Source: Streptomyces sparsogenes
GTDB lineage: Bacteria; Actinomycetota; Actinomycetes; Streptomycetales; Streptomycetaceae
Length of the DNA: 64,000 bases
Assembly (NCBI RefSeq): GCF_001704635.1
Contig: NZ_MAXF01000191.1
Coordinates: 1-64,000 of the forward strand
Reading direction: 5' to 3'
Below, piece by piece: positions 33,201 through 41,173 of this stretch. The position numbers were made by a program, and so were the translations under genes. Position 1 is the first letter of the stretch. Every line of letters starts with the position of its first letter. The notes under the pieces are model-generated. The model was not told where the DNA came from, did not search any database, and saw only the letters and a program-made list of their open reading frames with translations.

Positions 33201-34799
33201 ATGAGTCGCCTGGAGCGCATGGTCAGTTCCCAGGCCGCCGAGACCCCGGGGTCGGTGGCCGTCGTCTCCTCGGACGAGCGCCTCACCTATCTCGAGCTCG
33301 AGGAGCGGTCCAACCGGCTGGCCCAGGCGCTGCGCGCCCACGGCTTCCGCCCGGGAGAGCGGGTCGCGCTGCTGTCGCCGAAGAGCGCCCGCACCATCAC
33401 CTATGTGCTCGGTGTGCTCAAGGCCGGTGGCGTGTGTGTCCCCATGGACACGGCGTCGCCGGTCGAACGGCTGCTCATGATCGTCCGGCGCATCGGCCCC
33501 TGCTGGCTGCTGGCCGACGACGTGGGGACGGACCTGCTCCCGGGCCTGCTGGACAAGGTGGCCTCCGAGGTCGTGACGGGGCTGTGTCTCCCCGGGGGCG
33601 AGTCCGCGGGCCCGGCGCACCGCCCGGTGGTGGACGCGGCGGCGGTGGCCTCCGCCTCCCCCGCTCCCCTGGACCCCGGGGCGGACGACTCCGCGCTCGC
33701 CTACATCCTGTTCACCTCGGGGTCCTCGGGAGAGCCGAAAGGGGTGTCGCTCACCCACCGGTCGATCGCCCACTTCGTGCGGTGGGCGAACGGACACTTC
33801 GGCATGTCCTCCGACGACAGGGTGGCCTGCCATCTGCAACTGCACTTCGACTTCACCCTGTGGGACGTCTACGGCGCGCTGAGCTGCGGGGCCGGGCTCC
33901 ACCTGGTGCCCCCGGCGGCCGGGCTCCTCCCCTCGACCCTGGCCGACTTCCTGCGGGACTCCCGGATCACGCACTGGAACACCGTGCCGTCGGTGCTGTC
34001 GGCCATGGCGCGGTACGACGTACTGGCGGCGCGGCCCCTGCCCGACCTGCGGCGCGTGGTGTGGGGCGGGGAGGTGTTCCCGCCCCACGACGCCCTGCAC
34101 TGGAGGCGGCGGCTGCCGCAGGCGCGGCTCACCGGGGTGTACGGCACCACGGAGACGGCGATCGCGAGCACCTACCACACGCTCGACGCCGCGCCGTCCG
34201 AGGACGAGCCCCTGCCCATCGGGGTGGTCATCCCCGGGGAGTCGGTCACCATCGTCGACAAGGACCTCACCCCGCTGCCCCAGGGGGCCGTCGGTGAGAT
34301 CGTCATCGGCGGGGCCGGGGTGGGCCCCGGGTACTGGAACGACCCCGAGCGGACCGCGTCCGCCTTCGTGGAATTCCCGCCCGGGTCGGGACACCGGGCC
34401 TACCGGACCGGCGACCTCGGCTCCCAGGACGAGCACGGCGTCTTCCACTTCCACGGCCGCGCCGACCGGCAGGTCAAGGTCAACGGCTACCGGATCGAAC
34501 TCGACGAGATCATGACCGCGCTCAACGCGCTCCCGGGGGTGGCCGCGGGGGTGACCGTCGCCGTGCCGGACGAGACCGGCCGGCCGCGCATCTGCGCCGC
34601 GTACTCCCTCACCCCCGGCACCGCCCTGACCCCGGTCGAGCTCCAGGAGGCGCTGTCCCGCGCGCTGCCGTCCTACATGCTCCCGGCCGCCTGGGCGGAG
34701 GTGGATCCGATGCCCGTCAGCCCGAACGGAAAGATCGACATACGAGCCCTTCAGGGGCGTTTCGCCGCGCGGGAAGGGGCGGTCAGCCATGACGGTTGA
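33201..34799 (+). CDS. Stand-alone amino-acid adenylation domain
   Basis: 532-residue NRPS-type A domain without a carrier. YILFTSGSSGEPKGVSLTHR, then HLQLHFDFTLWDVYGALSCG (A4, with the amino-binding Asp context), GVYGTTETAIASTYHTL, YRTGDLGSQDEHGVFHFHGR and VSPNGKIDIRAL (A10 lysine) are all present. The Asp in the A4 region supports an alpha-amino acid substrate, broadly like D-alanine or small-amino-acid ligases. It would load the free ACP or hand an aminoacyl-AMP to the overlapping acyltransferase. ATG at 33201 with AGGAAG upstream. Confidence 0.88.
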   Translation: MSRLERMVSSQAAETPGSVAVVSSDERLTYLELEERSNRLAQALRAHGFRPGERVALLSPKSARTITYVLGVLKAGGVCVPMDTASPVERLLMIVRRIGPCWLLADDVGTDLLPGLLDKVASEVVTGLCLPGGESAGPAHRPVVDAAAVASASPAPLDPGADDSALAYILFTSGSSGEPKGVSLTHRSIAHFVRWANGHFGMSSDDRVACHLQLHFDFTLWDVYGALSCGAGLHLVPPAAGLLPSTLADFLRDSRITHWNTVPSVLSAMARYDVLAARPLPDLRRVVWGGEVFPPHDALHWRRRLPQARLTGVYGTTETAIASTYHTLDAAPSEDEPLPIGVVIPGESVTIVDKDLTPLPQGAVGEIVIGGAGVGPGYWNDPERTASAFVEFPPGSGHRAYRTGDLGSQDEHGVFHFHGRADRQVKVNGYRIELDEIMTALNALPGVAAGVTVAVPDETGRPRICAAYSLTPGTALTPVELQEALSRALPSYMLPAAWAEVDPMPVSPNGKIDIRALQGRFAAREGAVSHDG

Positions 34800-35856
34800 G
34801 CAGGTCGCCGGGGTGCCCGGCATCACCATCGACTCCTACCGGGCCGAGGACCTGGCGGACGCGGTGGCGTTCCAGGACTCGCTGTGGCGTGGCGGCACGG
34901 AGGGGGGCACCCGGTACTTCCACTGGAAGTACCGCGACAATCCGCATCTGGACCACCGTTATGTCGTGGTCGCCCGCGAAGGTGGCCGCGTCGTCGGCAT
35001 GGTCGGTGTGTTCGGGTCCCTCTGGGAACACGAGGGCCGCACCTACGCGCTGCCGTGCCTCACCGACACCATCGTCGCGCCGGAACACCGCGGGGGGCCG
35101 CTCTTCCTGGCGATGATCGACGAGGTGGTGAAGCGGCTGGCGGCCGACGGGGTGCCCTGGCTGCTGGACTTCGGCGACCAGGGCGCCGCGCCGGCGATGC
35201 TCATGGCCGGGTGGACGCAGATCGGCCCCTGGGGCCAGGCGGTCGTCGAGCGCGAGGAGGCCCTGTTCGAACGGCGTCCCTGGCCCGAGCTGCCCGCCGT
35301 GCGCGGCGCCCGCTCGGGGGCGGTGGTGCGGGCGGTGTCCACGCCGGACGCGGAGGCGATGGCGGACCTCGTCCGCCGGCTGCCGCACGGCTCCGGGATC
35401 CGCGCGGTGCGGGACGCGGAGTACTTCCGGTGGAGGGCGGCCAACCCGCTGGCCCGCTACTTCCACCTGGAGGCGGGCGACGACACCATGCGGGGCTTTC
35501 TCATCGGCCACCGGTCCGCCGTCGACCCGGACGACGCCCACACCCCGACCACCGTCGTCGACTGCGAGGCCGCCACCGACGACGTCTTCGCCGACCTCGT
35601 CGCCTTCGCCCTGGAACACCTGCCCGGCAGGGAACTGCTCATGTGGACCCGCGACCTCGGCCCCGAACGGGTCGGCATCCTGCGCTCCCTCGGCGCCCGC
35701 CTCCAGGAACCCACCCACCGCTTCACCGAGGACCTCTACCTGCCGAACCTGATGATCCGCACGACGGGAGCCACCCCCTGCGCACCCGCGCCGGAGCTCA
35801 TGCGCTCCCCGGGCTTCTGGAACGTCCACGGAGTGTCCGGACGAGCCTGGCGGTGA
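34789..35856 (+). CDS. GNAT-superfamily N-acyltransferase
   Basis: 355-residue protein with an N-terminal GNAT fold: YVVVAREGGRVVGMVGVFGS and LTDTIVAPEHRGGPLFLAMI (acyl-donor loop, RGG). It overlaps the A-domain gene by 11 bp, so the pair is co-translated. The length matches twin-GNAT or Eis-like proteins. It may transfer the aminoacyl group made by the A domain, or acetylate the product for self-protection. Convergent with the next gene. Confidence 0.75.
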   Translation: MTVEQVAGVPGITIDSYRAEDLADAVAFQDSLWRGGTEGGTRYFHWKYRDNPHLDHRYVVVAREGGRVVGMVGVFGSLWEHEGRTYALPCLTDTIVAPEHRGGPLFLAMIDEVVKRLAADGVPWLLDFGDQGAAPAMLMAGWTQIGPWGQAVVEREEALFERRPWPELPAVRGARSGAVVRAVSTPDAEAMADLVRRLPHGSGIRAVRDAEYFRWRAANPLARYFHLEAGDDTMRGFLIGHRSAVDPDDAHTPTTVVDCEAATDDVFADLVAFALEHLPGRELLMWTRDLGPERVGILRSLGARLQEPTHRFTEDLYLPNLMIRTTGATPCAPAPELMRSPGFWNVHGVSGRAWR

Positions 35857-35863
35857 GCGGCCT

Positions 35864-36286
35864 CTAGCCGTGCTTGTGGTAGGCCTTGTTGGCTATGCGC
35901 CAGGCGCCGTCGACCCGCGCCAGGAGGAAGACGTCGGTGAAGGTGTCCGCGCCGTGCCGGAGCGTCATGGTCGCGGTGGCCACGGTGTGATGGACCTCGA
36001 CGGAGTCGATGCGGCGGGAGCGGGTCGGCTCGTCGGGGGCCGGCCGGCCGTGGAAGAGGGCGCAGTACTCGTCCAGGGGCCAGGAGACGGAGGCGCCGTC
36101 CCGGATCCCCTCGATGTGGGCGGTGGGCAGGAACGCGTCGCGGAAGTGTCCGGGGTCGCCCGTGGCGTGTCCGCGGATGTACGCGCGCAGCGGCTCCAGC
36201 ACGGCGTCCGCCACCCCCGAGCCGGCGGCGGTGTCGGCGGAGGTGTGGGCGGGGGTGTCGGCGGGGTTGGTGTGCGGTGTGGTCAT
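35864..36286 (-). CDS. SnoaL/NTF2-like (lumazine-binding superfamily) protein
   Basis: 140-residue alpha+beta cone protein: YIRGHATGDPGHFRDAFLPT, then DEYCALFHGRPAPDEP and VDGAWRIANKAYHKHG match small NTF2-like proteins annotated as lumazine-binding family. The first 30 residues are Thr/Ala/Pro-rich and may be an untranslated or flexible leader. ATG at 36286. Divergent from a LysR gene, its likely regulator. Not clearly part of the biosynthetic cluster. Confidence 0.75.
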   Translation of the reverse strand: MTTPHTNPADTPAHTSADTAAGSGVADAVLEPLRAYIRGHATGDPGHFRDAFLPTAHIEGIRDGASVSWPLDEYCALFHGRPAPDEPTRSRRIDSVEVHHTVATATMTLRHGADTFTDVFLLARVDGAWRIANKAYHKHG

Positions 36287-36381
36287 GCATGCACAGTGGC
36301 GCACGGCGAGCGCTGCGACAAGCGCGGATTTCGCAGGCCGGCTCTGCGCCGTGCGCATACCGGGACTAGACTGCCGGGCCC
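36287..36381. promoter_or_regulatory. LysR divergent control region
   Basis: 95 bp shared by the NTF2-like and LysR genes. CATACCGGGACTAGACTG near 36356 holds a plausible -10 for lysR; LysR regulators usually bind such divergent spacers. No clean T-N11-A site stands out. Confidence 0.4.
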
Positions 36382-37365
36382 ATGGAACTGACTGTGTGGC
36401 GGACCTTTGTGACCGTCTGCCGCCTCGGGTCGCTGTCGGCGGCGGCCGCCGAGCTCAACCACACCCAGTCGGCCGTCTCCCGGCAGATCTCCGGGCTGGA
36501 GCGGCAGCTCGGCGTGGCGCTGGTGCGGCGCCACGCGCGCGGCGTACGGCCGACACCGGCCGGCGAGATCTTCCAGCGCCACGCCCTGGCGACGCTGAGG
36601 GAGGCCGATCGCGCCGTTCGCGCGGTACGGGACTTCCGCGACGGGGCGCCCGTACGACCGCTGGCCGTGGGCGCGACGCCGTCGCTGGCCGCGGGGATCG
36701 TTCCGCAGGCGATCCGGGGTCTGCTGGAGCGGTCCGGCCCCGTCCGGTGGAGCCTGCTGCCGGGCCTGAGCGCGCACCTCCACGACCGGGTGATCGCCGG
36801 TGATCTCGATGTCGCCGTGGTCACCGACGCGCCACCGGGGCTCCCCCATGATCCGCGTCTCGAACGGCGGTTCCTGGGGACGGACGAGATGGTCGTCGTG
36901 TTGCCCCTCGGCCACCCGCGGGCAGGGCAGGGCCCGGTGGCCATGCGGGCGCTGGCCGACGAGACCTGGGTCGAGGACAACGACGGCTCGGCGGCGCTGC
37001 TGCGCCGGCAGGCGGCCCGCGCCGAGGTCACCGCCCGCATCGATCTCGCCGCCGCCGATCTGCACGGCAAACTGGCCCTGGTGGCGGCGGGCCACGCCAT
37101 CGCGCTGGTCCCCGGGGTGCTGAGGCGCGCGCTGCGGGCCGATGTGGCCACCGTGCCCCTCGTCGATCCCCCGACCCGCGGCCTCTACACCCTCACCCCG
37201 CGGCAGGACCCGCACCCGGCCACGGCCGCCCTGTTCGAGCAGCTCACCACGGCGTGCGGCGAGGCTCGTCCCACGTCGACGTCATCGGGATCGCCGGCCC
37301 GGGCCGGCGGCGGAACCCCGTCATCGCCCCCTGAAAAGCCCTATGTAGGACGAGGCGAGGCTTGA
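36382..37365 (+). CDS. LysR-type transcriptional regulator
   Basis: 327-residue LysR protein. The N-terminal winged HTH reads TFVTVCRLGSLSAAAAELNH then TQSAVSRQISGLERQLG; the rest is the substrate-binding domain (LAVGATPSLAAGIVPQAIRG, GHAIALVPGVLRRAL). It probably controls the divergent NTF2-like gene and itself. The last about 25 residues are Ser/Pro/Gly-rich and overlap the convergent small membrane-protein gene by 45 bp. Confidence 0.9.
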   Translation: MELTVWRTFVTVCRLGSLSAAAAELNHTQSAVSRQISGLERQLGVALVRRHARGVRPTPAGEIFQRHALATLREADRAVRAVRDFRDGAPVRPLAVGATPSLAAGIVPQAIRGLLERSGPVRWSLLPGLSAHLHDRVIAGDLDVAVVTDAPPGLPHDPRLERRFLGTDEMVVVLPLGHPRAGQGPVAMRALADETWVEDNDGSAALLRRQAARAEVTARIDLAAADLHGKLALVAAGHAIALVPGVLRRALRADVATVPLVDPPTRGLYTLTPRQDPHPATAALFEQLTTACGEARPTSTSSGSPARAGGGTPSSPPEKPYVGRGEA

Positions 37366-37527
37366 GACCAGCCAGAACGCCCCGTAGCCGATGCCGATGA
37401 TGATCAGCACCGCCAGCGCGCTGTCTATCTTGCCGGTCGGCGTGATCGGAGGGCGGTGCTCATGGTCGTGTGAACTCACCCGTTCAACATACGACATGAA
37501 GTAGGTCTGTGTGGGCGACTTGTTCAT
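37321..37527 (-). CDS. Small single-span membrane protein
   Basis: 68 residues (or about 58 if started at the ATG at 37497). A hydrophilic His-rich N-terminus (SSHDHEHRPPITPTGKID) is followed by one membrane segment, ALAVLIIIGIGYGAFWLVSS. Less GC-extreme codons than its surroundings and the clear amphipathic order suggest a real gene. No good Shine-Dalgarno decides the start. Function unknown. Confidence 0.6.
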   Translation of the reverse strand: MNKSPTQTYFMSYVERVSSHDHEHRPPITPTGKIDSALAVLIIIGIGYGAFWLVSSLASSYIGLFRGR

Positions 37528-37545
37528 GCTTCCGCGGCCGGCGGT

Positions 37546-37887
37546 TCACGCGTCCGCCTCCAGGCGGCCGGCGGCGACCAGCGCCGACAGCAGACCGGGG
37601 AAGCGTTCTTCCATCTCGTCGACGCGCAGCGCGTTCATCTTGGTCGTCCCCACGTAGTACTGCCGGATCACGCCCGCTTCCCGCAGCACGTTGAAGTGGT
37701 GGGTCAGGGTCGACCGGGAGACCTGCACGTCGAACGTGCCGCAGCTCATCTCGCCCCGGGCCCTGGCGAGCTGGGACACCACCGCCCGCCGCACGGGGTC
37801 GACCAGGGCCTCCAGGAGCTGCTGCAGCGAGACCTCCTCCACGGAGGGGTGCTCCACGGTCCTGGGAGAGGTTCGGGGGCGGGCCAC
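37546..37887 (-). CDS. ArsR-family winged-helix regulator
   Basis: 113-residue ArsR-like repressor: LLEALVDPVRRAVVSQLARA then SRSTLTHHFNVLREAGVIRQ. The lone Cys in EMSCGTFD does not make an ELCV metal box, so a metal sensor role is not supported. An AAGGAG lies upstream of the start. A tandem repeat fills its upstream region. Confidence 0.88.
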   Translation of the reverse strand: MARPRTSPRTVEHPSVEEVSLQQLLEALVDPVRRAVVSQLARARGEMSCGTFDVQVSRSTLTHHFNVLREAGVIRQYYVGTTKMNALRVDEMEERFPGLLSALVAAGRLEADA

Positions 37888-37904
37888 GACAGACTCCTTG
37901 GGGC

Positions 37905-37975
37905 GGCTTTCCGGACCGGCTTCCGGGGCGGCTTTCCGGGGCGGCTTTCCGGGGCGGCTTTCCGGCGGACAGCGC
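37905..37975. repeat. Tandem 13-14 bp repeats upstream of the ArsR gene
   Basis: GGGGCGGCTTTCC or a close variant repeats about five times between 37900 and 37975. It ends within 20 bp of the ArsR ribosome binding site, so it lies in the leader or promoter. Confidence 0.8.
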
Positions 37976-38049
37976 CATCGTACGACCCTCGTCGAAATAG
38001 CGGCGGGTCACGCCCGGGGGCGGGGCGCTCCTCACGGTGCCGGAGCCGG

Positions 38050-39063
38050 TCATTCCGCGCCCAGCCCGTCGCGCCAGCTCGGCCGCCCCGGCCTCCAGCC
38101 CAGCGCCGTACGGGCCCGGCCGTTCGCCGCCCCGCGCGCCGCGGTGAGCTGATGGGCGACGAACCAGCCGAGCAGCCGGGGCGCGAGCGCGGCGGGGACC
38201 GTGCGCGGAGCCGGGCCGCCCAGCGTCCGGGCGTAGTGCGGAAGCCACTGGGCGGCCGGGGCGGGCTCGTCGTCCGTCACCTGGAAGACGCCGGTGGCCT
38301 CCGACTCGACGGCCGCCACCGCCGCGCCCACGGCGTCCTCCACGTGCAGGAACGAGGTGATTCCGGCCGCGCCCTCGGGCAGCGGGAGCCGCCCGGCCAG
38401 CACCGCCTGCCCGGTCGCGCCGGTACGGGCGTACGCGGTGCCGGGGCCGTACAGCGTGCCGTACCGCAGCACCACCCCCGCCGGCCCCGGGCCCGCGGAC
38501 CCTGGCCCCGCCGGCACCACCCCCGCCGGCACCACCCCCGCCGGCACCACCCCCGCCGGTCCCGCGCCCGCCGGTCCCGGGCCGTCCAGCACCAGCCGCT
38601 CCAGCTCGGCGACGGCCCGTACGGTGGCGGCCCAGCCGGGGTCCGGGGCGTCCACGTACAGCGGCGCGTCCTCGTCGAGGACCGGCCCACCGACCGGGGC
38701 CGCCGCGAAGGCGATGCTCTGCGCGACCAGCCGCCGCGCCCCGGCCTCCCGGGCCGCCTCGACCAGGTTGGCGGTGCCCTCGGTGCGCAGCCGGGCGGTC
38801 CGCGCGAAGGCCGCCGCGGGGTCGTCGCGCAGCAGCCGCAGCGCCGTCATCTGGTGGACGACCGCCTCGGGCCGGACGGCCGCCACCGCGGACAGCAGGC
38901 CCTGGCGGTCCAGGGCGTCGGCGACCACGACCGCGTCGGCGTCCGGGGCCTTCGCCCGGGACTCCTCCCGCACCAGCGCGCTCACCTGGTGGCCCCGCGC
39001 CCGCAGCGCGCCCACCAGCGGGTGTCCGACCACTCCGGTGGCCCCGGCGACGAGTACCCGCAC
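38050..39063 (-). CDS. NAD-dependent epimerase/reductase (extended or atypical SDR)
   Basis: 337-residue SDR with N-terminal MRVLVAGATGVVGHPLVGAL. The usual YxxxK is not obvious at its expected place, so it may be an atypical SDR of the NAD(P)H-binding type. A (PAGVV)n run at about residues 170-185 is an expanded 15-bp repeat and likely a surface loop. Its start is three bases before the stop of the small upstream frame. Substrate unknown. Confidence 0.75.
   Translation of the reverse strand: MRVLVAGATGVVGHPLVGALRARGHQVSALVREESRAKAPDADAVVVADALDRQGLLSAVAAVRPEAVVHQMTALRLLRDDPAAAFARTARLRTEGTANLVEAAREAGARRLVAQSIAFAAAPVGGPVLDEDAPLYVDAPDPGWAATVRAVAELERLVLDGPGPAGAGPAGVVPAGVVPAGVVPAGPGSAGPGPAGVVLRYGTLYGPGTAYARTGATGQAVLAGRLPLPEGAAGITSFLHVEDAVGAAVAAVESEATGVFQVTDDEPAPAAQWLPHYARTLGGPAPRTVPAALAPRLLGWFVAHQLTAARGAANGRARTALGWRPGRPSWRDGLGAE
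38513..38557. repeat. Three perfect 15-bp repeats inside the SDR gene
   Basis: GGCACCACCCCCGCC repeats at 38513, 38528 and 38543 with degenerate copies on both sides. It keeps frame and encodes PAGVV units. Confidence 0.9.
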
Positions 39064-39066
39064 GGC

Positions 39067-39309
39067 TCAGCCCTCCCCACCGGCAGAGGCGGGGGTGCGC
39101 ACCCGCATCAGCAGGCGGCACTCCTTGTCGCCCTCGCGCAGACAGCTCGTGGCCCGGTTCTCCGCCAGGGTCACGCCGAGCCCTTCGGACCAGCCCGCGT
39201 GGACGTCGGTGCGCGGGCACCGGTAGCCCTCCAGCGAACCGGCCATCCGCACCATGGTGATGGCGAAGTTCCGCCGCAGCGTGAGCACGATCAGATCCTC
39301 GCCCGCCAC
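39067..39309 (-). CDS. Short frame, possible C-terminal piece of a V4R-like protein
   Basis: 80 residues from GTG 39309. It reads MAGEDLIVLTLRRNFAITMV..., and its end, TSCLREGDKECRLLM, resembles the Cys...GD..C end of V4R (4-vinyl reductase-like) domains. The reading frame continues upstream as LRNASTE without a start, next to a ligase remnant, so this may be a decayed gene and not an intact small one. Confidence 0.35.
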   Translation of the reverse strand: MAGEDLIVLTLRRNFAITMVRMAGSLEGYRCPRTDVHAGWSEGLGVTLAENRATSCLREGDKECRLLMRVRTPASAGGEG

Positions 39310-39341
39310 CTCGGTGGAGGCGTTGCGCAGCTCCTGCGAAC

Positions 39342-39450
39342 CTGTCGCGCATCACTCGTTTGAGGACCTTTCCGGTGGCGCCCTTGGACACGTCGTCGGG
39401 TCTCGTCCGCAGGGCCCGGGCCACCGGGGGGAACCCCGCGCCGGCGAGGG
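39342..39450 (-). pseudogene. Remnant of an acyl-CoA ligase C-terminus
   Basis: On the minus strand PPVARALRTRPDDVSKGATG then KVLKRVMRDRF is the A10 region of AMP-dependent acyl-CoA synthetases (the catalytic lysine in GATGK). Nothing of the other 400-500 residues is present upstream, where the PepSY gene begins on the other strand. It looks like the end of a deleted ligase gene, possibly once linked to the V4R-like frame. Confidence 0.6.
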
Positions 39451-39583
39451 CGGCGTTGACTCGCGGTGCGCTGTGGCACAGTTCACACAGGCCGCCCGGA
39501 ACTCACCCGCCGGCGCGGCCGACGACTCACATGGCGCGGCTCAGAGCCCGCCCGCCCACCTCGCCCCGAGCCAGGAGTCGTCC

Positions 39584-41044
39584 ATGTCCCCCACGCCCCT
39601 CGCCCCCGCCACGGGCCGCTCGTCGGACGAAGGGTCTCCGGCCGGGACCGGCGGGTCCCTGTGGTCGGGCCTGCGGCCGCTGGTCCTGCGGCTGCACTTC
39701 TACGCGGGCGTGCTCGTCGCGCCGTTCCTGCTGGTCGCCGCCGTCACCGGGCTGCTGTACGCCGGATCCCTCCAGGCCGAGAAGATCGTCTACCGCCATG
39801 AGCTGAGCGTGCCCGCCGGGGACCGCGAGCTGCCGATCTCCCAGCAGGTGGCCGCCGCCCGGAAGGCACACCCCGAGGGCGAGATCAGCGCCGTGCGGCC
39901 GTCGCCCGAGGACGGCGCGACCACCCGGGTGCTGCTCTCCGGTGTCAAGGGAGTCGACCCCGACCACACCCTGGCGGTGTTCGTCGACCCGTACACCGGC
40001 GAGGTGCGCGGGGCGCTGGAGCAGTACGGCTCGACGGGCGCCCTGCCGCTGCGGACCTGGATCGACGAACTCCACCGCGATCTGCACCTGGGGGAGGTCG
40101 GCCGCCTCTACAGCGAACTCGCCGCCAGCTGGCTGTGGTTGATCACCCTCGGCGGTGTGCTGCTGTGGCTCGGCCACCGCCGCGGGCGGCGCACCCTCCG
40201 ATCCGTCGCCCGGCCCGACCGCACCGCCACCGGCCGCAGGCGGACCATGTCCCTGCACGGGGCGGTCGGGCTGTGGGCCGCGCTGGGGCTGCTGTTCCTG
40301 TCCGCCACCGGGCTGACCTGGTCCACGTACGCCGGGGCCAACATCACGGACCTGCGCGCCGCGCTGGGCCAGACCACCCCGGCCGTCTCGGCCACCGTCG
40401 GTGCCGGTGGCGAACACGCGGGACACCACATGGGCTCCGGGTCCATGCCGGGCATGGACATGGGCGGTACGGAGGGCGGGGCCCGGCACAGCGCGGACGT
40501 CGGCCTGGACGCCGTCCTGAAGGCCGCCCGCGCCGAGGGCCTGGACAACCCCGTGGAGATCGTCCCGCCCGCCGAGCCGGGCAGCGGATACGTGGTCAGC
40601 CAGATCCAGCGCAGCTGGCCCGAGAAGCAGGACTCGGTGGCCATCGACCCGGCGACCGGCGAGGTCACCGACGTCCAGCGGTTCGCCGACTACCCCGTGC
40701 TCGCCAAGCTGAGCCGCTGGGGCATCGACCTCCACACCGGAGTCCTCTTCGGCCCGGTCAACCAGATCGCCCTGGCCGCCCTCGCGCTCGGGCTGATCCT
40801 CCTGATCGTGTGGGGCTACCGCATGTGGTGGCAGCGCGGCCGCGCCTCCGCCTTCGGCCGCCCCGTCCCGCCCGGCGCGTGGCGGCGGGTGCCGCCGTAC
40901 GCCCTGGTCCCCCTGGCCGCCACCGTCGCCGTGGCCGGCTACTATCTGCCGCTCCTCGGCATCCCGCTGGCGGCCTTCCTGGTCCTCGACCCGCTGCTGG
41001 CCCGCCTGCCCGCCGTGTCGCGGCGGGTGTCCGGTCGCCGATGA
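39584..41044 (+). CDS. PepSY-domain membrane protein with His/Met-rich loop
   Basis: 486-residue PepSY-TM protein with four membrane segments: about residues 40-63 (FYAGVLVAPFLLVAAVTGLL), 185-205 (SWLWLITLGGVLLWLG), 225-245 (GLWAALGLLFLSATGL) and 400-420, with a further hydrophobic pair at the end. PepSY motifs include DPYTGEVRGAL and DPATGEVTDVQRF. A periplasmic loop GEHAGHHMGSGSMPGMDMGG is rich in His and Met, a pattern seen in copper-binding proteins, so a metal-linked (iron or copper reductase) role is possible. ATG at 39584 with AGGAG upstream. Confidence 0.88.
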   Translation: MSPTPLAPATGRSSDEGSPAGTGGSLWSGLRPLVLRLHFYAGVLVAPFLLVAAVTGLLYAGSLQAEKIVYRHELSVPAGDRELPISQQVAAARKAHPEGEISAVRPSPEDGATTRVLLSGVKGVDPDHTLAVFVDPYTGEVRGALEQYGSTGALPLRTWIDELHRDLHLGEVGRLYSELAASWLWLITLGGVLLWLGHRRGRRTLRSVARPDRTATGRRRTMSLHGAVGLWAALGLLFLSATGLTWSTYAGANITDLRAALGQTTPAVSATVGAGGEHAGHHMGSGSMPGMDMGGTEGGARHSADVGLDAVLKAARAEGLDNPVEIVPPAEPGSGYVVSQIQRSWPEKQDSVAIDPATGEVTDVQRFADYPVLAKLSRWGIDLHTGVLFGPVNQIALAALALGLILLIVWGYRMWWQRGRASAFGRPVPPGAWRRVPPYALVPLAATVAVAGYYLPLLGIPLAAFLVLDPLLARLPAVSRRVSGRR

Positions 41045-41173
41045 CGGGGCGTGCGGCCGGGCGTGCGGGCCGGACTCGGAGCGCGGCCGATGACGGGGCG
41101 TGAGGGCGGGGCACGCGGGCCGGACTTGAGCGAACAGGCGCGTGGCGCAGTCCGGCCCTCCTATGCTCGGCGC

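Noticed and set aside
37484..39424. 646-codon minus frame spanning ArsR and SDR genes
   Set aside because: Only its first about 30 residues (ligase remnant) make sense; the rest is out of frame with the real SDR and ArsR genes.
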